A stretch of 11,252 nt of DNA from Anaerolineales bacterium (GTDB lineage: Bacteria > Chloroflexota > Anaerolineae > Anaerolineales > E44-bin32): NCBI GenBank assembly GCA_030668545.1, contig DAOUTT010000034.1, forward strand, positions 1 through 11,252, written 5' to 3'. The translations under genes were made by a program, and so were the position numbers. Below the pieces are notes generated by a model, which worked only from the letters and a program-made list of their open reading frames with translations, did no database searches and was not told the origin of the DNA. This document shows positions 6,576-11,252 of this stretch, piece after piece; the stretch's first letter is position 1, and every line of letters starts with the position of its first letter.

Positions 6576-6602
6576 TCTCAAAGCGCAGCCTGCGCTTTGA
6601 GA
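6576..6602. repeat. Palindromic repeat TCTCAAAGCGCA-N3-TGCGCTTTGAGA
   Basis: The 12-bp arms are perfect with a 3-nt loop (GCC), 11 bp after the previous palindrome. It is probably another dispersed hairpin element. No T-run follows. Confidence 0.65.
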
Positions 6603-6673
6603 TTTGCGTGTATGAATGTATTGACCGACCATTGTAGATAGGGTGAATCTCTTTTTCCTTTCTTCCCCCTAAA

Positions 6674-6730
6674 TCCCCCAAAGCCCCCTCCGCTCTGCTT
6701 CGGGGATGCACGCGAGGGGACTGTGGGGGA
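6674..6730. repeat. C-rich/G-rich inverted repeat
   Basis: TCCCCCA (6674-6680) pairs with TGGGGGA (6724-6730), and CCCCTC (6685-6690) with GAGGGG (6714-6719), around a 23-nt apical region that can pair further (CGC with GCG). The CCCCCTAAATCCCCC start resembles a common class of small dispersed inverted repeats with C-rich ends. Confidence 0.55.
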
Positions 6731-6801
6731 CTCCACTCCCCTTGGATCAGACAGAATATGTTAAAAACCTCGGTTTGATTTGTCAGGTTAGCACGATTGT
6801 T

Positions 6802-6820
6802 CCAACGCTTCAAGCGTTGG
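6802..6820. repeat. Short perfect hairpin
   Basis: CCAACGCT and AGCGTTGG form an 8-bp stem with loop TCA. It lies in a stretch without coding character; function unknown. Confidence 0.5.
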
Positions 6821-6889
6821 GGAGCAAGTGGCGCAAGTTTCTTCTTATGAATCGCGGTGACCGAGCTACGTGTCAGCGAGGAGAACCAC

Positions 6890-6924
6890 AAAAATAAAAG
6901 GGGCTGTCCTATTAGAACAGCCCC
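6890..6924 (-). terminator. Intrinsic terminator of the minus-strand four-helix membrane protein gene
   Basis: Read on the minus strand, GGGGCTGT and ACAGCCCC form an 8-bp GC-rich stem with a 9-nt loop, followed directly by TTTTATTTTT. It lies about 100 bp after the stop at 7027. There is no T-run on the plus strand, so it acts in one direction. Confidence 0.85.
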
Positions 6925-7026
6925 CTTCATATTATTGTCTGGAGTGCTAAGGGATCGAATTGCCAGGTTACACACAACCCCTAGCCACAGATGGTTTTGC
7001 CTCATCCAGTTGAGGGGAGTAAAAGC

Positions 7027-7434
7027 TTATCCCTGCATTTCCTCGGCGCCGAAGGCTGCTTTCGTTCCCGGCAGCAGGCCGTAGATCAGGATGAGCGCGT
7101 TCAGGAAGAGCGCAACCGAGATCGCCTCCCAGGGTGTCCCACCGATGACCGAGAACAGATCGAGGATGATATTCAACGTCGCCATGACGACGACGAAGAG
7201 CCAGCCCTGGACGTCCACGGCCCACAGCATGCGGGCAACCCAGAGCCAGATAGCGGCCATGATGCCCCATAGAATTGCTCCGAACATGTTAAAGGTAAAG
7301 AACTTAAACAGTCCGAGCGGGCCGGTGACCGGCCATAAGTGCAGCATCTGCAGCGTATAAATGATAGCAACTACCGCAGCAAATCCAGCCAGGATTGCCA
7401 GCAGTGTCACCCCTACCGGTCGTTTCTTTTCCAT
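7027..7434 (-). CDS. Hypothetical four-helix integral membrane protein
   Basis: I do not recognise a named family with confidence. The 135-residue protein has a short basic start (MEKKRPVGV), then four hydrophobic segments at about 8-30, 47-68, 76-98 and 102-121, and a short C-terminal tail ending EEMQG. Small proteins starting KRPxGVTxLAIL with four helices are common in Chloroflexota and Actinobacteria and are uncharacterised. The start ATG has AAGGAG 7 nt upstream, and an intrinsic terminator lies about 100 bp beyond the stop, so it is a well-formed gene. It sits 99 bp downstream of the MscS gene on the same strand and could be cotranscribed with it. There is no catalytic motif. Confidence 0.8.
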   Translation of the reverse strand: MEKKRPVGVTLLAILAGFAAVVAIIYTLQMLHLWPVTGPLGLFKFFTFNMFGAILWGIMAAIWLWVARMLWAVDVQGWLFVVVMATLNIILDLFSVIGGTPWEAISVALFLNALILIYGLLPGTKAAFGAEEMQG

Positions 7435-7533
7435 TTTAATATCTCCTTATTACGAAATCGGATGTGGAAGTCGCCTTCCCGCATAGGCAAACACCCGCTA
7501 TTGTAGAAAGTTTCGAGTCTGACCTTCTTATTG

Positions 7534-8937
7534 CTATTTGTTTTGACCTCCATCCAATGGTTCAGAGATGCGGTTGACATTCTCCTTGTCCATCTTGATG
7601 TTCACATCGTAGGTTGTGAAAGGCATCTCGATGCCAGCCCCTTCGAGTGCGGTATAGAGCACTTGGTTAACCTTATCAAACATCCGGCGAGTGTCGACGT
7701 AGGAATCGATCCACCAGCGCACTCTGAAAGTCATCGTCGTCTCGCCAAACTCCAGGAACAATGCATCAACGGGTTTATCTTCGAGAACATTATCGATTTT
7801 TTCCACGGCCTCAACGATAACACGCCGGATTTCATCGATGTCCTGTCCATAGCCTATTCCTAGTTCAATCTGCACTCTGTATCTCGAATCGGGGAAGGTG
7901 TAGTTCACCACAGCGGAACTCCCGATTGTTGAGTTGGGAATAATCACGAGCCGGTTGTCGCGCGTGAGGATCTTCGTCGAGCGCATCCCAATTTCGACCA
8001 CATCTCCCCAAGTATCTACCTCTTCGACCTGGATACGATCGCCGACACGGAAGGGTTGATCGATCAGGATGATAATCCCGCTGATGAAGTCTGCGATCGT
8101 ATCCTGAGCGGCGAGGGATAGCGCCAAACCACCGAGACCTAAAACAGCTGTGACTGCCGTAATGCTGATTCCGAAAAACTCGAGCAAGATAGTTATGTAG
8201 ATAAATACAACGAAGAACTTCACCACCCATCCGACCAATTGCATCAAGGTATTGACCTGATTGGGATCTATCCGCTGAGAAAGGCGGTCTTGAAGGTGAT
8301 TCAAAGCAAAGCCGACCAACTTCCAAGTGACGAAGAAGGAGGTCGCAAGATACAACAGAAAGGAAATGTCACGGATCTTCGTTTTAACGACGACATCAAG
8401 AAACTGCAGCCGAAGCAGGGCGAACTCGACAGCAAATATGGTGATGAACCAGCGGATTTGATCTTTCATAGCTGTCAGGAAGCGGTCATCAAGATCTGTT
8501 GCCGTGCGTTCAACAACCCTTCGCAGTAATGATTGGATGAGCCACTTACCCACCCTGTAGAGGAAAAGAGCGAGTATGATCGAGAGGGCGAAGTTGATCC
8601 AATCTGCGGAAGATAGCCCCAGGAAATTAAAATCTTCGATTCCCACGGATTCGGTAAAACTTTCAACAGCATCCTCAACAGCACCTGGCATAATTGTAGA
8701 CACGGGGGTTCGGGTCGGTATGAATTCAACGACATCCTCACCAGACCCGGCACCCGTGCCATCGCTGGGTGCATCCGTGCTGATTGCATCGATGGTCTCC
8801 GATGTCCCCGAAGTCGCATTGATGGTCGCCGCGGGTGACGGCTCTACCGGTTGCTCGGAACCACTGCACGCTGCCAGAAAGACGACTCCTGTAGCGAGCA
8901 GGATAACAACCGTCATGATGGTCGATTTTATTTTCAC
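7534..8937 (-). CDS. MscS-family mechanosensitive ion channel with a lipoprotein-type N-terminus
   Basis: I place the start at GTG 8937, which has a full AGGAGG 6 nt upstream, giving 467 residues. An in-frame ATG at 8997 has AAAGGAG only 3 nt away and would add 20 residues in front of the signal sequence. From the GTG the protein starts with a classic lipoprotein signal (basic KIKS, hydrophobic core, LAAC with C24). A Thr/Ser/Asp-rich linker extends to about residue 95. Hydrophobic helices follow at about 113-130, 161-180, 189-210, 235-255 and the pore-type helix 262-291 (AVLGLGGLALSLAAQDTIAD). The MscS beta domain (FRVGDRIQVEEVDTWGDVVEIGMRST, LVIIPNSTIGSS) and a C-terminal alpha/beta domain complete it. 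MscS channels open under membrane tension to release solutes after osmotic downshock. A TTGACG at 9044-9039 is a possible -35 without a good -10. Confidence 0.9.
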   Translation of the reverse strand: MKIKSTIMTVVILLATGVVFLAACSGSEQPVEPSPAATINATSGTSETIDAISTDAPSDGTGAGSGEDVVEFIPTRTPVSTIMPGAVEDAVESFTESVGIEDFNFLGLSSADWINFALSIILALFLYRVGKWLIQSLLRRVVERTATDLDDRFLTAMKDQIRWFITIFAVEFALLRLQFLDVVVKTKIRDISFLLYLATSFFVTWKLVGFALNHLQDRLSQRIDPNQVNTLMQLVGWVVKFFVVFIYITILLEFFGISITAVTAVLGLGGLALSLAAQDTIADFISGIIILIDQPFRVGDRIQVEEVDTWGDVVEIGMRSTKILTRDNRLVIIPNSTIGSSAVVNYTFPDSRYRVQIELGIGYGQDIDEIRRVIVEAVEKIDNVLEDKPVDALFLEFGETTMTFRVRWWIDSYVDTRRMFDKVNQVLYTALEGAGIEMPFTTYDVNIKMDKENVNRISEPLDGGQNK

Positions 8938-8997
8938 GATCAACCTCCTATGAATAATGCCGACACGGTGTGAAGTACACGATTTGCCGGGTGGCAT

Positions 8998-9256
8998 TAT
9001 CTCCTTTCAACAAGTGTATGTCTTCAATTCTATTCGTCCGTCAAGACATGGCAACAATCTAGGGTAGCTAATCTGGACCTTAAACGCCGGGCCTGTCAAC
9101 ACAGAATTTAAGTAATGAGAGGCTCAAATTCGAGATCCAGATTCCGACTCGCTCCCGACCCACATGAAAAAAAGCGTAATCTCACTTACGAATTATTCAA
9201 AGCCCATCTTGAATACTTACATGGAGAAAATGGTTTGTAAAAAAACTAACTGACCT
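8998..9256. other. Intergenic region between the MscS and methyltransferase genes
   Basis: This probably holds the MscS promoter and the end of the methyltransferase transcript. A hairpin TATTCAA/TTGAATA (9194-9200 with 9209-9215) could be a weak terminator on the minus strand, but no T-run follows it directly. A 41-codon plus-strand frame (9115-9240) is discussed among the findings. Confidence 0.4.
9115..9240 (+). CDS. Possible small ORF, 41 codons, N-terminally Arg-rich
   Basis: ATG to TAA encodes a peptide starting MRGSNSRSRFRLAPDP and ending EYLHGENGL. It has a basic first half and an amphipathic second half. No Shine-Dalgarno sequence or promoter is clear, and no homologue is recognised. 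It ends 16 bp from the convergent stop of the methyltransferase. It is listed because of its position next to a PqqD-like fusion enzyme; it may well be non-coding. Confidence 0.15.
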   Translation: MRGSNSRSRFRLAPDPHEKKRNLTYELFKAHLEYLHGENGL

Positions 9257-10420
9257 TCAAGACTTGAACTGCTGGGTAAGCTCATGCACGAAGAATAAGG
9301 CTTTCGAGGGTTCCGAGAAACGGTCAGGAAACGCTTGGCAGACCTGTTGGGCGATGCGTTCCACTGAAGTTTCGCCATCCAATTTCTCCAGAATGAATAC
9401 TGCGATCTCACCGTCTGAGCTCAACCCTGGCTGCTCGTTCGAAATGTGTGCTGCAATCAGCTTGTTCTCATGTGTTTTTGCAATCGTTGTGGACTGTTCG
9501 AAATCCGCCTTGATGACATCGGGATCATCCTGCGATTGAACGCACGTGTGCCAGCGCCATTCATATTCGTCACCTATTAGCTCCGCGTGAAGCGATAGGT
9601 TGACCGTGTCTCCCGCGGTGATCGATATGGGTTCGAGCAATGGAAAAAAGCCTCGACCGTAGACTTCTGAGATCTTCTCGACATCTGGTCCGTTCGAGAA
9701 TCCAATATCAGGAATCAATTCAGTATCAAACCAGACAAGCCAACCGTATGCTTTCCCGTCTCTGTTGGCGCGCTGCACGATGCCGGAATTGCTCACATTG
9801 GGATCCTTAATAGAGAAGTAATCCAAAGTTGTCCATATATGGGGTTCGGTGAGCAAATGGCGCGCTCGAATTCGATCGGGCACTGCATTACTCCATGAAT
9901 TGAGTGTGGTCCGCTTGATGGGTTCCATCGAGAGCGCGTAGGGTTTGCTCCACGGGTTGATCATTTCCTTATAAGCAGCACGGGAATCTACCAATGCTGT
10001 CCACACCACATCGCGACCGGGAATCAAGGACCCTCCTTTGGCGAGGTGGCGCTCCCGTGCATCAACAATCGTGGGGATATGTTTGCCGTACAAGGGTAAT
10101 GATCCGCGCATATCGGATATGATGATATTTGCCCGTTCTGGCAGCGTCACATTGGTCGAGAGGTCCTGATAAAAATCGATACGATCAGCGAAGCCATTGA
10201 CGCTGGCCACTTCCCTCGCCAGATGCACGACATCATTTGGCTCAATCGCATACACTTTCCTGGCGCCAAATTTGGCCGCTAAAAGCGCATGGATGCCAGG
10301 ACCCGTGCCTATGTCCAGGACCACCGAATCAGGTTTAATTACCGCTTTCAATGCAAGGGCATAGGCGTCCATGCGCACGCGGTCGGCCATCATGTCAGCG
10401 TAATCGGTTAAATCATACAC
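9257..10420 (-). CDS. PRMT-like class I SAM methyltransferase with C-terminal PqqD/RRE-like domain
   Basis: The 387-residue protein begins at GTG 10420 (AGGA about 9 nt upstream; an in-frame TAA lies just before). Residues 1-135 form a Rossmann fold with VLDIGTGPGI (34-43), AIEP (58-61) and ISDMRGSLPLYG (101-112). Residues about 135-295 look like the PRMT beta-barrel, with YGWLVWFDTEL, SNGPD and EWRWHTCVQ at the place of the WFDV and THWKQ motifs. In true arginine methyltransferases two Glu residues bracket the loop after motif II; here they are D103 and G112, so arginine activity is doubtful. Residues about 335-385 (GEIAVFILEKLDGETSVERIAQQV and onward) resemble PqqD, a peptide-recognition (RRE) domain of RiPP pathways. 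A plausible role is methylation of a peptide or protein held by the RRE; the substrate is unknown. It is followed by no clear terminator and preceded by the structured element at 10445-10498. Confidence 0.8.
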   Translation of the reverse strand: MYDLTDYADMMADRVRMDAYALALKAVIKPDSVVLDIGTGPGIHALLAAKFGARKVYAIEPNDVVHLAREVASVNGFADRIDFYQDLSTNVTLPERANIIISDMRGSLPLYGKHIPTIVDARERHLAKGGSLIPGRDVVWTALVDSRAAYKEMINPWSKPYALSMEPIKRTTLNSWSNAVPDRIRARHLLTEPHIWTTLDYFSIKDPNVSNSGIVQRANRDGKAYGWLVWFDTELIPDIGFSNGPDVEKISEVYGRGFFPLLEPISITAGDTVNLSLHAELIGDEYEWRWHTCVQSQDDPDVIKADFEQSTTIAKTHENKLIAAHISNEQPGLSSDGEIAVFILEKLDGETSVERIAQQVCQAFPDRFSEPSKALFFVHELTQQFKS

Positions 10421-10444
10421 AGGCGCTTATCCTGGTTTGTTAAA

Positions 10445-10498
10445 ATGGCGCAACTCCGAGAGAGACTATGTCCAAACTCTCCCTGAAAGCTGCGCCAT
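10445..10498 (-). terminator. Nested stem-loop after the SHOCT gene, probable terminator
   Basis: ATGGCGCA (10445-10452) and TGCGCCAT (10491-10498) form a perfect 8-bp outer stem. Inside, GAGAG (10458-10462) pairs with CTCTC (10477-10481). On the minus strand the outer stem ends in ATTTTAAC, a short T-run, 29 bp after the SHOCT stop. The 38-nt interior is much larger than a normal terminator loop, so it may be a terminator, a dispersed repeat or a leader element of the methyltransferase gene, which starts 25 bp beyond. Confidence 0.45.
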
Positions 10499-10526
10499 AA
10501 TTCAATGTTTTACCGGTCATCTATCG

Positions 10527-10928
10527 TTATAGGTGAAGTAATTCCTTCTTCTTGGCTTCGAACTCTTCGTCGGTGATAACGCCCTGCTTGTTCAGCTCGG
10601 AGAGGCGCTCGAGCTCTTCGAGGTAATCCTCGGGCTCATCATCGGCCGCATCCACCTGCTTCCAATCCTCCTCGGACAATTCATCGGCTTCGATCCCCAA
10701 CTGCTTCATCGACTGCTCGAGCTGTTCATCCGTAAGCTCTTCGGCCTGCATACCTGTTTGCTGCTCGACCTGCTCGACCTGACTCGAGGTAAGGGCGTAG
10801 GTTCCTACCGCGACCATGCCACCTACGAGGAGTATTCTCCTTCTCCGGCGACGTCTGCGCATGCGGTGCACAACCCTTCTTGTCATCCTCCTTACTGTTC
10901 TGCGGGCAGCTCTTCTTCTTGGGGGCAT
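10527..10928 (-). CDS. Arg-rich N-terminus, single helix, SHOCT domain protein
   Basis: The 133-residue protein has three parts. Residues 1-31 hold 18 arginines, including eight in a row (24-31). A single hydrophobic helix covers about 32-46 (ILLVGGMVAVGTYAL). An acidic, Glu/Gln-rich region then leads to a C-terminal SHOCT motif (LEELERLSELNKQGVITDEEFEAKKKELL, read as two parts, 103-113 and 114-131). SHOCT is a short helical oligomerisation or interaction module found at protein termini. The basic end should stay in the cytoplasm and could bind nucleic acid or phospholipid; the orientation is inferred from the positive-inside rule. The ATG has AAAGGAG 6 nt upstream, an excellent site. It is probably monocistronic, with an inverted repeat in its leader and a stem-loop after the stop. 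The cellular role is unknown. Confidence 0.82.
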   Translation of the reverse strand: MPPRRRAARRTVRRMTRRVVHRMRRRRRRRRILLVGGMVAVGTYALTSSQVEQVEQQTGMQAEELTDEQLEQSMKQLGIEADELSEEDWKQVDAADDEPEDYLEELERLSELNKQGVITDEEFEAKKKELLHL

Positions 10929-10951
10929 TAAATTCTCCTTTCAAATTCTAG

Positions 10952-10971
10952 GTAGTCTAATCCAAGACTAC
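10952..10971. promoter_or_regulatory. Inverted repeat upstream of the SHOCT gene (possible operator or leader hairpin)
   Basis: GTAGTC and GACTAC form perfect 6-bp arms with an 8-nt spacer, 24 bp before the SHOCT start codon. It could be a regulator site or a hairpin in the 5' leader. Confidence 0.35.
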
Positions 10972-11205
10972 TGTTTGGTATATTCGAAATGACAATCTGC
11001 CTTCTACTAACTTTGCATGGATGGATTGTAGCATATTGTTTTATCTGAAGATAAAGGTCCAAGTGTGAATGAACTCGTTCCACCATTGACAATTATAGAT
11101 TATTCACCGGCGATCAGATGCAAAAATTGGTCGTGTTAGAATCACCTCAATAGTCCTGTATAATGAAAGTGAAGGGTGTAGCAAATAAACCCGCGATTGC
11201 ATAGG
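10972..11205. other. AT-rich intergenic region upstream of the SHOCT gene
   Basis: No gene is visible. A palindrome TTTATCT-GA-AGATAAA (11040-11055) may be a regulator site. On the minus strand TACAAT is a possible -10 for the SHOCT gene but lacks a -35. A perfect TATAAT on the plus strand (11159-11164) has only a poor -35 and no gene behind it within the window. Confidence 0.4.
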
Positions 11206-11252
11206 TTATTCATTTTCTGCGGGGAAGATCTCAGCATTCATCTCAACCTGAG
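11206..11252 (-). CDS. Possible C-terminal end of a minus-strand gene
   Basis: Reading in from the right edge on the minus strand, one frame is open for 15 codons and ends at TAA (11208-11206), with peptide QVEMNAEIFPAENE. Its composition looks protein-like, and other genes here share the strand, but the stretch is too short to identify or prove. Confidence 0.22.
   Translation of the reverse strand, partial: QVEMNAEIFPAENE

Larger units (their letters stand above)
6467..7026. other. Gene-free, hairpin-rich intergenic region
   Basis: The 560 bp hold no credible gene. They contain five palindromic or hairpin elements (6495-6511, 6537-6564, 6576-6602, 6674-6730, 6802-6820) and an intrinsic terminator for the gene to the right (6890-6924). 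A 164-codon open frame on the minus strand (6511-7005) runs through all of these and is not a gene. The S2P gene on the left has no T-tailed terminator; one of the hairpins may serve as its 3' end. Confidence 0.6.

Noticed and set aside
6890..6924. Inverted repeat read as an insertion-sequence end
   Set aside because: There is no transposase or matching second end nearby, and the T-run after the stem on the minus strand fits an intrinsic terminator.
6511..7005. 164-codon minus-strand open frame in the repeat region
   Set aside because: It runs through an intrinsic terminator and several palindromes, has no ribosome binding site, and its peptide has no domain character.
11086..11091. Plus-strand TTGACA as a -35 element
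   Set aside because: No -10-like hexamer lies 16-18 nt downstream (GGCGAT is found there).
11136..11164. Plus-strand promoter with perfect TATAAT at 11159-11164
   Set aside because: The -35 at proper spacing (TTAGAA) is poor, and the only frame after it ends after 13 codons; the region is AT-rich, so a chance match is likely.

Overview
The window looks like a chromosomal stretch of an environmental bacterium. I think Chloroflexota (Anaerolineae-like) is likely, from the combination of Roadblock/V4R proteins, a PrsW-type protease, a DsbA-cyclophilin lipoprotein and an EGY-like site-2 protease, plus moderate GC and palindromic intergenic repeats. This placement is inference; there is no rRNA or other phylogenetic marker beyond the last 45 codons of rsmA. 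Lipoprotein signals (LSAC, LAAC) are present. No phage, transposase or CRISPR array is visible.

Layout. 3-140 (+) is the 3' end of rsmA. It converges on a minus-strand block, read from right to left: a lipoprotein fusing a DsbA-like thioredoxin domain to a cyclophilin (4885-3626), a PrsW-family membrane protease overlapping it by 4 bp (3629-2412), a 370-bp gap with a sigma70-like promoter, a Roadblock/LC7 protein (2040-1669), a V4R-domain protein (1653-1021) and a Dpm1-type glycosyltransferase (909-160). Divergent from this block is selC, the selenocysteine tRNA (5132-5225, +), with its own promoter. It is followed after 23 nt by an M50 site-2 protease of the EGY type (5249-6466, +).

6467-7026 is a gene-free stretch holding five hairpin or palindromic repeats and a terminator that serves the minus-strand gene beyond it. 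Then, all on the minus strand: a four-helix membrane protein (7434-7027), an MscS channel with a lipoprotein-type N-terminus (8937-7534), a PRMT-like methyltransferase with a PqqD/RRE-like C-terminal domain (10420-9257), and an Arg-rich SHOCT protein (10928-10527). The last 320 bp are intergenic, possibly with the tail of another minus-strand gene at the edge.

How the genes may work together. The common theme is the cell envelope: two intramembrane proteases (PrsW and S2P) flank selC, beside an extracytoplasmic folding-type lipoprotein and a mechanosensitive channel. The Roadblock-V4R pair looks like a two-gene regulatory unit. The most notable items are selC, which implies selenocysteine decoding in this genome; the DsbA-cyclophilin protein with key catalytic residues replaced in both domains; and the PRMT-PqqD fusion, which suggests peptide modification.
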